Assembly (NCBI RefSeq): GCF_014083945.1
Contig: NZ_CP046444.1
Location: 1,860,001-1,924,000, forward strand
DNA from: Granulicella sp. 5B5
Lineage (GTDB): Bacteria > Acidobacteriota > Terriglobia > Terriglobales > Acidobacteriaceae
Direction: 5' to 3'
DNA: 64,000 nt
The notes below the pieces were generated by a model. That model was not told the origin of the DNA, searched no databases, and was given only the letters and a program-made list of their open reading frames with translations. Positions 36,801 through 44,884 of this stretch are shown here, piece by piece; positions within the stretch are counted from its first letter, which is position 1; each line of letters starts with the position of its first letter. The translations under genes were made by a program, and so were the position numbers.

Positions 36801-37572
36801 TCGTACCGGACTTCGTCTGGATTGTATCCACCGAAGCGACGGCCTTGCCGAACTCCGCGTCGAAGTTCTGCGTGGCAATCTTCGCCTCCGACATCGACTC
36901 CGAGTTCGGATTGATAACGATAATGCCCAGGACCGCATCCTGATTGTCCGTGCCGTCCAGCGTGTAGTTCACACCCGCAAACGCCTGGCCGTCGATCTCG
37001 ATTTGCTTCGAACCCTGCGGGTTTTCATCCGCGGCGTGTGACCAGCCCAGTTGCACCGCGCCTGGCAGCAGCAACTGCAGGTTCGCAAAGTTGTGGTCCG
37101 GAATCGGCAGCTCAGTCAGCTCCTGCGCCGTGTAGGTCACTGCGACGTCAGCGTGGTCTGTCTTGAGTTGCGGCACCGCATCGGCGTCCACCTCCACCGT
37201 TTCGCCGTTTGCCGCGCCAACTGGCAACACCGCCTTCACCGTCGCCGAATCGTCGGCAAAGACCTGAAGTCCCTTCGCTTCATACCCCTTGAAGCCCGCA
37301 GCTGTGACCTTTACGTCGTAGGTGTCCGGAATAAGGTGTTGCGCTGTAAACTCACCCGCGCCGTTGCTGGTAAGGGTCACCGCTGTATTCTTCGTGACGT
37401 CCGTGACCGTAATCGTCGCGCCCGGAACCGCCGCGCCTGTCGAATCGGTCACGCTGCCCAGAATCTGGCCATAGACCGCCTGCGCTGCCGCGCTTGGCCC
37501 CGATGCCAGAAAGGCGGCCGCGGCGGCCATCAACAGCGGTAGCTTCGCCCCCTTGATCCAGTTCTTGTACAT
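33811..37572 (-). CDS. Oar-like TonB-dependent receptor family protein, 1253 residues
   Basis: Starts MYKNWIKGAKLPLLMAAAAA after a GGAGGACTAGAT ribosome site; signal peptide to about residue 31. The regulatory-like domain reads LGSVTDSTGAAVPGATITV. The plug region has the less usual ELPIPDHNFANLQLLLPG in place of the LPLNGR loop, followed by ADENPQGSKQIEIDGQAF. The barrel ends LQFTLHLAF, the expected aromatic terminus. Several Cys pairs occur in the barrel half (CSQAGANC, CLAGTAGC, CGGAAC), likely disulfides in extracellular loops. The 457 bp upstream are shared with a divergent GH13 gene, suggesting common control. Confidence 0.9.
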   Translation of the reverse strand: MYKNWIKGAKLPLLMAAAAAFLASGPSAAAQAVYGQILGSVTDSTGAAVPGATITVTDVTKNTAVTLTSNGAGEFTAQHLIPDTYDVKVTAAGFKGYEAKGLQVFADDSATVKAVLPVGAANGETVEVDADAVPQLKTDHADVAVTYTAQELTELPIPDHNFANLQLLLPGAVQLGWSHAADENPQGSKQIEIDGQAFAGVNYTLDGTDNQDAVLGIIVINPNSESMSEAKIATQNFDAEFGKAVASVDTIQTKSGTNQFHGTVFDNRESNANLARDPFQQGPTQLASSGGFPGGIKSQFGGSIGGPIIKDKVFFFGDYQGVRQKVGIASTATVPTSHLITTCLSGNGCDFSEYVNYGAANPATTSTGVSYNPYQIYEPNSTTPYPNAIIPNSALSPAALQLLKLLQPYAPNTAGTDGGFSQNYAGSGSGLFNSDQWDVRGDAVLNEKIHIFGRFSRFTDTLTGKTMFGNAGGPGFGLGGYGGTSKGANDSVALGTDIAINSKLVTDVRLGYFRYGITTAKYDTGNTNLPIQGENVSGTGANASLTVAQDFGAPGFNISDLNVTNPTASPNNPTGGGAQYGAGLNINRCNCPLTEREDQFQLVNNWTRTIGNHSVKVGIDLRYARNLRVPSDSDRTGLNNFGTGPTSNGSTGGLGFASLVLGDVTSFNRYAGTPSELNAKEFQPRDFFYGQDTWRATPKLTVNVGARYEYYAPERVNGKGNGALLNLATGYLNVAGEGGIPLNMGVAAAKNTWNPRLGVAYQIDQKTVIRAGYGRSFDLGVFGSEFGHVVTQNIPVLANQSISSLNGAQSYAFQLDNPAVSGTNSAGLVNYTPVAANAQGQIPVTAPIPGTSALGADVPCSQAGANCATAGGSVNMKARPFTERLPTLDAWNFSVQRSITPTTTVTVAYVANKGTHTLSDLSGNTTNPNEAAISLPASFNVTTNQALHFDPAGGTCLAGTAGCTNPVSTTTGATSNQTLLQRYTNGTLPACGGAACNWTQAISYYGDDQDTHYNSLQVSLAKTYAHGLSVNANYAYQRGRDANSSFATWNKQAVIGNDSSIRRNAFTAYGLYKLPFGKDQKFLNSNRALNYIVGGWEYSPTFVWQSGLPFTLSFSGCGNDLPGDAPCQVNGNPSSLHTGVKGFPGGPTGVTFFQQQTLGTTFTDPGLDTIGNAGRNTAWGPGLFNSDMSIMKNVTFHERYTVQFRMDAFNAFNHINFENPGGNIQNGNSIGGGPGPNGTTNPRQLQFTLHLAF

Positions 37573-38029
37573 ATCTAGTCCTCCGAAAATGTCTTGCTTC
37601 GTTTGGAGCCAATCGGTGGTGCGTACTCTTACCGCCGCCTATGCCAAACTGCGTAGCGGCCCGTTGGCTCTCGACTGCATCCACCAAAAGATTGAGATTG
37701 GCATCCGCAGATATGCCTGCTTTTGAACCTCGCAAACATTACGCAAGTGCCCTGCAAATTGTCAACATATTCCTGCGCCGGAAACCAAAGAAATGCCCGT
37801 CAATTGTCATGACATTACTTCGCCACGCAAAAATTATGATTTCTTTATGTCGCGAAGTTTTTCGTTTTACCTTGAATATCGACGCAAACGCAGCCTCCCG
37901 ATCGCCCTCCTGCCAACCCCATTCATCGCCCCCGGTTCGACTTGACCGCAGAACGAACTGACATGACAGATTCGCTGTCTATCGGCAGCGAATGCTATAT
38001 TTCTCCCGTTTGCATTTGGAGGAGTTTTT
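37573..38029. promoter_or_regulatory. Divergent control region between receptor and GH13 genes
   Basis: No gene. It is AT-richer than its flanks. Palindrome TGTCATGACA lies at 37805-37814. On the GH13 side, ATTCGCTG (37970-37977) and CAGCGAAT (37986-37993) form a perfect inverted repeat just before TATATT (37996-38001), a candidate -10; the repeat would cover the -35 area, the position of a repressor operator. TTTGGAGGAG at 38015-38024 is the GH13 ribosome site. Confidence 0.5.
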
Positions 38030-39901
38030 ATGTCGTTTCGCCCCGCACACGTGCTCCGCACGCACATTTCCCGCCGACTGGCGTCGCTTCGCACGATGTA
38101 TCGCCCTGCCTCGCTGACCACCCTGTTTGCGGCCCTTCTCTTCGCCGCTACTCTCTTCTCCGGCACCGCGATCGCGCAGTCCCTGCCGGGTTCCACTATC
38201 GCCGGCGCTCCCTGGTGGCAGCACGCCGTCGTCTACGAGATCTATCCCCGCAGCTTTCAGGACACCAACGGCGACGGCATCGGCGACCTCAACGGCATCA
38301 CCTCGCGCCTCGACTACCTCCAGCATCTCGGCGTCGACGCCATCTGGATCGCCCCCATGTACCCCTCCCCACAAGTCGACTTCGGCTACGACATCTCCAA
38401 CTACGAGGCCGTCGACCCCCAGTACGGCACCCTCGCCGACATGGACCGCCTCATCGCCGAAGGCAAAAAGCACCACGTCCGCATCCTCCTCGACATGGTC
38501 CTCAACCACACCTCCGACAAGGCCCAGTGGTTCATCGACTCCGCCAGCTCCCGCACCAACCCCAAGCACAACTGGTACGTCTGGAACGACGGTATCTCCG
38601 CAGATACCCCCGGCGTCTCCGCGTGGCAAAAACGCTTCGAGCACGAAGGAAAGGTCCCGCCCAACAACTGGGTCTCCGGCTTCGGCGGCTCCGCCTGGCA
38701 GTGGGTGCCCGCCGTTCATCAGTTCTACTACCACGAGTTCTACAAGCAGCAGCCCGACCTCAACTGGCGCAACCCCGAGGTCGAAAAGGCCTGCTTCGCC
38801 GCCATGCGTTTCTGGCTCGACCGCGGCGTAGCCGGCTTCCGTCTCGACGCCATCCCCACGCTCTTTGAGGACCCCAAGCTGCACAACAACCCGGAGCTCG
38901 GCGGCACCAACGCCTACGGCGATCCGCGCGTCGGCGACACCTACACCAGCAACCTGCCTGAGGTGCACGGCGTCATCCGCCGCATGCGCGCGATGGTCTC
39001 CAGCTATCCCGGCGACCGCGTCCTCATCGGCGAAACCTACCTGCCCAACACCGCCGAGCTCGACAAGTGGTACGGCGGCGCCGCGCAGAACGAGCTCCAG
39101 CTCCCCATGGACATGCTGCTCGGCTTCCACGGCGACCACGACAAGCTCGACGCCGACAGCTTCCGCAAACACATCATGGAGGCTGAAACCCAGGTCCACG
39201 GCGGCCGCCCGCTCTTCGTCTTCGACAACCACGACAACGTCCGCGCCATCAATCGCTACGGCGATGGCACACCCAACCCCGCCGTCGACCGCCCGCTAGT
39301 CAACAAGGTCCTCGACGCCGTCCTTTTCACCGTCCCCGCCACCGCGCTCACCTACTACGGCGAGGACATCGGCATGGTCACCACCACGCCCACCCGCCGC
39401 GAAGACGTCAAAGACCCCATCGGCATCACCGGCTGGCCCAAGGAGAAAGGCCGCGACGGCGAGCGCACGCCCATGCAGTGGACACCCGGCCCGCAGGCTG
39501 GCTTCAGCACCAACCCCCACACCTGGCTCCCCATTCCACCCAGCTACAAAACGGTCAACGTAGAAGTCGAGTCCAAAGAGGCCCACTCGCAGCTTGAGTG
39601 GTTCGAAAAACTCACCGCTCTCCGCCGCGACAACCCCGCCCTCCGCGACGGCGGCATCACCATGCTCGACCCCACCAACCCCAGCGTGCTCTCCTACCTC
39701 CGCTCCACCGGCTCCGGCGCAGTTACCGTGGTTGCACACAACTTCACCGCGCAGCCGCAAACGGTCTCGCTCACCAGCGCAGCCGTCCCCCACGGCGCAG
39801 TCCACACGCTGCTCACCGACGCCCCCTCACTCGAATCCACCACCTCGCTCACCCACATCACGCTGCCGCCATACAGCAGCTGGATCGGTAGCGTAAAGTA
39901 A
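38030..39901 (+). CDS. Exported alpha-glucosidase/alpha-amylase family GH13 enzyme, copy 1
   Basis: ATG 38030 has an ideal GGAGGAG site. The 623-residue protein has a long N-terminal export signal (two Arg-containing stretches, core ending GTAIAQ at about residue 50); a later ATG at 38099 would give a shorter signal. The (beta/alpha)8 barrel begins WWQHAVVYEIYPRSFQDTNG, with calcium-loop DTNGDGIGD. Catalytic residues by family pattern: nucleophile Asp in GFRLDA (about 273), acid/base Glu in LIGETYL (about 335) and transition-state Asp in FDNHDN (about 402). The GMVTTTPTRREDVKDP segment and RTPMQW follow oligo-1,6-glucosidase/alpha-glucosidase type members. It probably splits maltose-type or isomalto-oligosaccharides in the periplasm. 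Confidence 0.92.
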   Translation: MSFRPAHVLRTHISRRLASLRTMYRPASLTTLFAALLFAATLFSGTAIAQSLPGSTIAGAPWWQHAVVYEIYPRSFQDTNGDGIGDLNGITSRLDYLQHLGVDAIWIAPMYPSPQVDFGYDISNYEAVDPQYGTLADMDRLIAEGKKHHVRILLDMVLNHTSDKAQWFIDSASSRTNPKHNWYVWNDGISADTPGVSAWQKRFEHEGKVPPNNWVSGFGGSAWQWVPAVHQFYYHEFYKQQPDLNWRNPEVEKACFAAMRFWLDRGVAGFRLDAIPTLFEDPKLHNNPELGGTNAYGDPRVGDTYTSNLPEVHGVIRRMRAMVSSYPGDRVLIGETYLPNTAELDKWYGGAAQNELQLPMDMLLGFHGDHDKLDADSFRKHIMEAETQVHGGRPLFVFDNHDNVRAINRYGDGTPNPAVDRPLVNKVLDAVLFTVPATALTYYGEDIGMVTTTPTRREDVKDPIGITGWPKEKGRDGERTPMQWTPGPQAGFSTNPHTWLPIPPSYKTVNVEVESKEAHSQLEWFEKLTALRRDNPALRDGGITMLDPTNPSVLSYLRSTGSGAVTVVAHNFTAQPQTVSLTSAAVPHGAVHTLLTDAPSLESTTSLTHITLPPYSSWIGSVK

Positions 39902-40034
39902 TCCCGTCCTGCATCACCGAGACGGCAGGAGTCGCCAACTCCTGCCGTCCTCGCTTTTGCTGTTGCTTGTTTTCCATTGCGTCCTCTGCGGGCTTTTCCT
40001 CTGCGCACTTTGCGTGAACGCACTTGCCGTAGCG

Positions 40035-40058
40035 AGAGCCGAAGGCGCGAGCGTACCC
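40035..40058. repeat. 24-bp dispersed repeat
   Basis: AGAGCCGAAGGCGCGAGCGT plus ACCC, matching 42111-42134 with one difference. It lies in the 198-bp spacer between the two GH13 genes, together with a CTTTTGCTGTTGCTTG run related to the flanks of the 54-bp repeat. Confidence 0.7.
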
Positions 40059-40099
40059 CCTCAAACCCGGCACTCGACTTTCCTTGACAGGTACCGCCC

Positions 40100-41881
40100 A
40101 TGACGCGCCGCACACTCCTCGCCCTCACCCTAGCCTTCCTCACACTCCCTGCCCTCACGCAAACCGCCAGCAACGACCCCTGGTGGCAGCACGGCATCAT
40201 CTACGAGATCTACCCTCGCAGCTTCCAGGATACCAACGGCGACGGCATCGGCGACATCAACGGCATCACCTCGCGCCTCCCCTACCTCCAGTCCCTCGGC
40301 ATCGACGCCATCTGGATCACCCCCATGTACCCCTCGCCGCAGGTCGACTTCGGCTACGACATCGCCGACTACACCGCCATCGACCCGCAGTACGGCACCA
40401 TGGCCGACTTCGACCACCTCATGGCCGAAGCCAAAAACCACCACATCCGCGTCATCATGGACTACGTCCCCAACCACACCTCCGACCAGAACGCCTGGTT
40501 CAAGCAGTCGCGCTCCTCGCGCACCAACCCCAAGCGCAACTGGTACATCTGGAACGACGGCATCCCCGCCAACTCGCCCAGCCTCGTCGCCCTGCAAAAG
40601 AAGAACGAGCACAACGGCCTCCACGGCCCTGTCGTCCCGCCCAACAACTGGCAAAGCTGGTTCGGTGGCTCCGCCTGGCAGTGGGACGAAACGACAAAGT
40701 CTTTCTACTACCACTACTTCTACGTCCAGCAGCCTGACCTCAACTGGCGCAACCCCGAAGTCCAGAAGGCGATGCTCAACGTCCTCCGCTTCTGGATGGA
40801 CAAGGGTGTCTCCGGCTTCCGCATCGACGCCGTCTCCCGCCTCTTTGAAGACCCGCAACTGCGCAACGACCCCAGCCTCCCCGGCACCAACGCCTTCGGC
40901 GACCCCAACATCCAGCACAAGTACACCGACGATCTCCCCGAGGTCCACGACATGCTCCGCGCCATGCGCGCCGTCGTCGACAAGTATCCCGGCAACCCCG
41001 TCCTCATCGCCGAAGCAGACGAGCCCAACATCGCCGCTCTATCCAAGATGTACGGCAGCAACCACGACGAGATCCAGCTCCCCATGGACTTCCAGGTCGC
41101 GGACATCAACCAGCTCTCCGTGCCGAAGTTCCGCATGTACATCCAGCAGATCGAGAGCAACCCGGCGCACGGCCAACCCTACTTCTTCTTCGGCAACCAC
41201 GACCAGGACCGCATCTGGGACCGCTATAGCCACGCCGTCACCGGGCCAGCCGTCACCGACCCCGCCATGAAGGCCCGCATCGCCCGCATCATGGCGACAC
41301 TCCTGCTCACCTCCCGCTCCACGCCGCAGATGTACTACGGCGACGAGATCGGCATGGTCACCACCACCCCTACCCGCAAAGAAGACGTGAAGGACCCCGA
41401 AGGCATCACCGGCTGGCCCAAAGAAAAAGGCCGCGACGGCGAACGCACCCCCATGCAATGGGACAACGGTAAGGATGCCGGCTTCTCCACCGCCGCCAAA
41501 ACCTGGCTCCCCATCCCACCCAGCTACACCACCACCAACGTCAAGGCAGAGAGCTCTGAACCTGACTCCCTCCTCAACTGGTACAAGCACCTCATCCAAC
41601 TGCGTCGCACCAACCCGGCCCTCATCTCCGGCGAGATGAAGATGATCGACACCACCAACAACAACGTCCTCGCCTACATCCGCACTACACCGGACCACAC
41701 CGTCCTCGTAGCGATGAACTTCACCGCCCAACCCCAAACCCTCAACCTCACCGACTCCAACACAACACACCTCACCACCCTCCAAACCGACGACCCCAAT
41801 CTGACGGACGCCGTACCGCACAAAATCCTCACCCTCGCCCCATACGCTACCTACATCGGCGACCCGACCGGGCCAAAGTAA
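40100..41881 (+). CDS. Exported GH13 alpha-glucosidase family enzyme, copy 2
   Basis: A 593-residue paralogue of the preceding gene, same architecture and many identical segments (VVYEIYPRSFQDTNG-like start, VDFGYDI, RTPMQW). Signal peptide MTRRTLLALTLAFLTLPAL, shorter than in copy 1. Catalytic pattern: Asp in GFRIDAVS (about 243), Glu in LIAEADEPN (about 305), Asp in FGNHDQDR (about 368). The third motif differs from FDNHDN in copy 1, and the loop before PPNNW is longer (about 5 residues, HNGLHGPVV). These changes lie next to the active site, so substrate range has probably diverged after tandem duplication. Both genes likely share transcription across a 198-bp spacer. Confidence 0.92.
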   Translation: MTRRTLLALTLAFLTLPALTQTASNDPWWQHGIIYEIYPRSFQDTNGDGIGDINGITSRLPYLQSLGIDAIWITPMYPSPQVDFGYDIADYTAIDPQYGTMADFDHLMAEAKNHHIRVIMDYVPNHTSDQNAWFKQSRSSRTNPKRNWYIWNDGIPANSPSLVALQKKNEHNGLHGPVVPPNNWQSWFGGSAWQWDETTKSFYYHYFYVQQPDLNWRNPEVQKAMLNVLRFWMDKGVSGFRIDAVSRLFEDPQLRNDPSLPGTNAFGDPNIQHKYTDDLPEVHDMLRAMRAVVDKYPGNPVLIAEADEPNIAALSKMYGSNHDEIQLPMDFQVADINQLSVPKFRMYIQQIESNPAHGQPYFFFGNHDQDRIWDRYSHAVTGPAVTDPAMKARIARIMATLLLTSRSTPQMYYGDEIGMVTTTPTRKEDVKDPEGITGWPKEKGRDGERTPMQWDNGKDAGFSTAAKTWLPIPPSYTTTNVKAESSEPDSLLNWYKHLIQLRRTNPALISGEMKMIDTTNNNVLAYIRTTPDHTVLVAMNFTAQPQTLNLTDSNTTHLTTLQTDDPNLTDAVPHKILTLAPYATYIGDPTGPK

Positions 41882-41900
41882 CCGCTTTTATGGTCTGTTC

Positions 41901-41930
41901 TTCTATGAGCTGCTCTTCTATGAGCTGCTC
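41901..41930 (+). repeat. Direct tandem repeat, 15 bp x 2
   Basis: TTCTATGAGCTGCTC occurs twice without spacer, 20 bp after the GH13 copy 2 stop. Confidence 0.85.
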
Positions 41931-41953
41931 TTCGCCTGCCACAGCTCAGGTAG

Positions 41954-42197
41954 CCCGAGGCTTCAGCCTCGGGTCTCATAGGCACGCAAAAGAACGGGCT
42001 TTAGCCCCAAGGTTTGCTTTCACCCTCACTCACCACAAATCTGTCATCTCGACCGAAGCATCGCAGCTTCATCGCGATGCGCAGTGGAGAGACCTGCATC
42101 AACCGCAGAGAGAGCCGCAGGCGCGAGCGTACCCGGGAGGTTTCAGGGGCCTTCAGGCCCCTGAAACCGACCCCGGAAGAAAGGGGCTTCAGCCCCG
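41954..42197. repeat. Composite cluster of dispersed repeats and TTCA/TTTA-loop hairpins
   Basis: Within the 492-bp gene-free stretch 41882-42373: hairpin CCCGAGGCTTCAGCCTCGGG (41954-41973), GGGCTTTAGCCC (41996-42007), the GTCATCTCGACCGAAG...GGAGAGACC element (42043-42094) with its own GCATCGC/GCGATGC stem, the 24-bp repeat (42111-42134), a perfect 12-bp stem TTTCAGGGGCCT (42141-42152 with 42155-42166) and GGGGCTTCAGCCCC (42184-42197). No ORF. Confidence 0.8.
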
Positions 42198-42238
42198 GGC
42201 CTTTCCCCCTTGACACGCCAATTACAATAGAAGCAGCA

Positions 42239-42262
42239 AAGACCCCGCCCAGGCGGGGTCTT
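42239..42262. terminator. Probable bidirectional terminator
   Basis: AAGACCCCGCC pairs with GGCGGGGTCTT across CA, then TCTCGTTT on the plus strand and a poly-purine/T-poor flank on the minus strand. It lies between convergent glycosidase genes. Confidence 0.65.
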
Positions 42263-42373
42263 CTCGTTTAGCGCTCTTCCTCAATCGAAAGCAAGGTAAC
42301 CACCAAACCGGTTACGACACTAACCCCAATCCGCTGCGGATCATAGCCCCAAAACCGGGGGAGGGTGCAGCAC

Positions 42374-44821
42374 CTACCATTGCAGCATCACCACCTGCGT
42401 CCGATAGCCACCGCCATCCGCAAACCGCACCCGCAACACATCGCCCTCAAGCACACCACCCTCAACCCGCACCACCGCACCAGCAACATTTCGCCGCACC
42501 TGCAGCACCGCAGTCGTCCCACCAACACCTTCCAGCTCCAACCGCAGCGAGTGCTCTGACGAAGTCGCCTGCAGCACCTTCATCTGCGCCGTCCGAGCCC
42601 CACGCATCGGCAACCCATGCGCAATCGCCACCTCCACCGCAGGCAGCGGCACCCGAGCCTCAGACCCCAGCACAACCCGCGGCCCCGAAACCTGGACCAG
42701 CGAAACCACCATCGCCGCACCATCGCGCTTGTAGTTCACATCCACCACCGAATCACCCACCCGCAACCGCTTCACAGCCGCATGGTCCCAATCCGCAGGC
42801 AGCCGAGGCGCAACCCGCACCTCATGCTTCAGCGCATCCACCTCGATGCCGAACATCCCACGCAGCAACGGCGTCACCACCATCGCCGACGACCACAACT
42901 GATGACTCGTACTTCTCCCAAACGGCTCAAAGAACGCGCCCGACAGCAACTCCGTCACCGCACCCGGGTCCTGCGCCGTCGTCAGGTCCACATTCTGCAT
43001 CAGTAGCTGATACCCGCTCAACGGCTGCCCGCCGCGATACTCCGCCATCGCCGCCCACCCCGTATACAGCGGCCAAACCGACCCCTGGTGATAGCTGATC
43101 GGGTCATACAAAGCCTGGTCCTCCGCCACATCCCGGTCCCCCCAATCCGTATCAAACCGATGCGAAGCCCACAACTTCAAGCTCGCTTCAGGATGCTGTA
43201 ACGCCTCACTGCTATCCCACCACGCAACCGCCGGAAACACCGTAGCCGTCGTATCCAGCTTGCCGTTGTTCCAACTAAACGCATACTCTCCGCTGCCCGC
43301 CTCGTAGTACTCCTTCTCAATCGTCGCGCGCACCGTCTTCGCACGATTCGCCGCCGCAACCGCCGTCGCATCGTCACCCAGCAACCGGCTCAAATCCTCC
43401 ATCGCCCGCGAGGCCTGCTCGTCGAACAACGCCAGATACACCTCCTGCTTCGGCATACCGGGCGGCCAACTCTCCACCCACCCCGTGCCCTGTGCGTTGT
43501 CATAAATTCCGTCACCATCCGCATCATGCGTCGTCTCAAACTGCCACGCCCGCATCACCGCATCGCGATGCGCCTTCAGAAACGCCACATCGCCGCTCGA
43601 TTTCACATAATCCAGCAACGCCGTCAGAAACAACGGCGTTGCATCCGCCGCCGCATACTCATACGGAAACTGGCTCCAGTCCAGCGTCCCCGCTGTCTGC
43701 GAGTACTCATGCATCATCTTGCCGTCCGCACGCTGCCGCTTCAGCAGGAACTCCAGCTCCTCCTTCGACAGCGCAAAGTCCCCATAGCTGTTCACGGCGT
43801 ACAACGTGTACAGAGCATCCCGCCCGAAGTACCACCCAAACCCAGGCCGCGCCGAATCACCCGAAGCATAGTACCCCGCAACCAGCGCCTCTTCGCCATC
43901 GGTCGCCTTCGCGCGGAGCTGCTCAATCGAAGTCTCCGCCCACCCAAACTCCGCATCCAGCTTCGCCTCCGGAGTCTCAATCGCAGTCCGCTGCTCTTCC
44001 TCCGTGCGATACCGCGCAGCATGCGCCGCGTAGATCTCCGGCAGTTGCCGATCGAGCTCCGCCAGCTTCGCCTCCAGCGCGGCATTCGTCGCCGTCGCCT
44101 TCGTCTGCCCCACCGCCATCAGCAACGGATACACCTTGCCACTGTCCGTCTTCGGATCGTAGTGCAACCGAAACTCCAGCGGATGCACCTGTGGCCGCTC
44201 CTGATACGGCGCCATAATCCCGTCCGTCGCACCCGGCAGCGCCACCGCGCCGGCAAACTCCGGATAGTCCGTATGCAGCACGTAATACCCGCTAGTCCCT
44301 TGCGTCACCCACTCGGCAGAAGGCGTACCAAACCCCTTCGCCGGCCACATCGGCCGCATCTCCGCCGTAAACCGCAGCGTCAGCTCCACCGGCCGCACCG
44401 CATCTACCTGAAACACAACAACAGCGCCCGTTCCCTCGAGCATGTCCTTCGCAGCAAACATCGTCTGCCGCACCGTCACCGCAATGTGCGAGTAAGTAAT
44501 CGTCGTGTGGTCCGGCCTAACCTCAATCTCGCGCGCCATCGAGTTCAGATCCAGCGGCACCGGATACCCTTCCACCTCCGCCTCAACCGTCAGATGGCTC
44601 AACAGCTTCACCGGTAGCACCCACGCCTCCAGTTCACCCTGCTGCTGCCCCACCAGCACCCCCTGCGGCCCAGCCACCGTGAACGGCTCGCCTGTATGGA
44701 CAGCTTGCCGCAGCACAGGCCCATCGCTGCGCAGCGGAAACGCATTCACCGGCTCCAGCGTCTGCGCCATTGCCCCCACACTCATCAACAAACTCAACCC
44801 AATAGCACCCCGCAGAAACAT
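42374..44821 (-). CDS. Exported (alpha/alpha)6-barrel glycoside hydrolase (amylo-alpha-1,6-glucosidase/GH63-like)
   Basis: An 815-residue protein with signal peptide MFLRGAIGLSLLMSVGAMAQ. The N-terminal half is a beta-sandwich-like region (LPVKLLSHLTVEAEVEGYPV). The catalytic (alpha/alpha)6 region starts near residue 320 with PGFGWYFGRDALYTLYAVN and continues KRQRADGKMMHEYSQTAG, FLTALLDYVKSSGDVAFL and GTGWVESWPPG. The GRDA motif and helix pattern resemble glycogen-debranching and GH63 enzymes; I cannot fix the exact family. Being exported and opposite two GH13 enzymes, it probably completes alpha-glucan or trehalose/kojibiose-type oligosaccharide breakdown. The C-terminal 80 residues look like a beta domain (VVLGSEARVPLP). 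The next gene is divergent, 63 bp away. Confidence 0.8.
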   Translation of the reverse strand: MFLRGAIGLSLLMSVGAMAQTLEPVNAFPLRSDGPVLRQAVHTGEPFTVAGPQGVLVGQQQGELEAWVLPVKLLSHLTVEAEVEGYPVPLDLNSMAREIEVRPDHTTITYSHIAVTVRQTMFAAKDMLEGTGAVVVFQVDAVRPVELTLRFTAEMRPMWPAKGFGTPSAEWVTQGTSGYYVLHTDYPEFAGAVALPGATDGIMAPYQERPQVHPLEFRLHYDPKTDSGKVYPLLMAVGQTKATATNAALEAKLAELDRQLPEIYAAHAARYRTEEEQRTAIETPEAKLDAEFGWAETSIEQLRAKATDGEEALVAGYYASGDSARPGFGWYFGRDALYTLYAVNSYGDFALSKEELEFLLKRQRADGKMMHEYSQTAGTLDWSQFPYEYAAADATPLFLTALLDYVKSSGDVAFLKAHRDAVMRAWQFETTHDADGDGIYDNAQGTGWVESWPPGMPKQEVYLALFDEQASRAMEDLSRLLGDDATAVAAANRAKTVRATIEKEYYEAGSGEYAFSWNNGKLDTTATVFPAVAWWDSSEALQHPEASLKLWASHRFDTDWGDRDVAEDQALYDPISYHQGSVWPLYTGWAAMAEYRGGQPLSGYQLLMQNVDLTTAQDPGAVTELLSGAFFEPFGRSTSHQLWSSAMVVTPLLRGMFGIEVDALKHEVRVAPRLPADWDHAAVKRLRVGDSVVDVNYKRDGAAMVVSLVQVSGPRVVLGSEARVPLPAVEVAIAHGLPMRGARTAQMKVLQATSSEHSLRLELEGVGGTTAVLQVRRNVAGAVVRVEGGVLEGDVLRVRFADGGGYRTQVVMLQW

Positions 44822-44884
44822 CGCACGTCACCTCATAAAAACCGCTCCATTCTACCTTGCAAGCGCTAGCTGCAGTTCCGTAGG

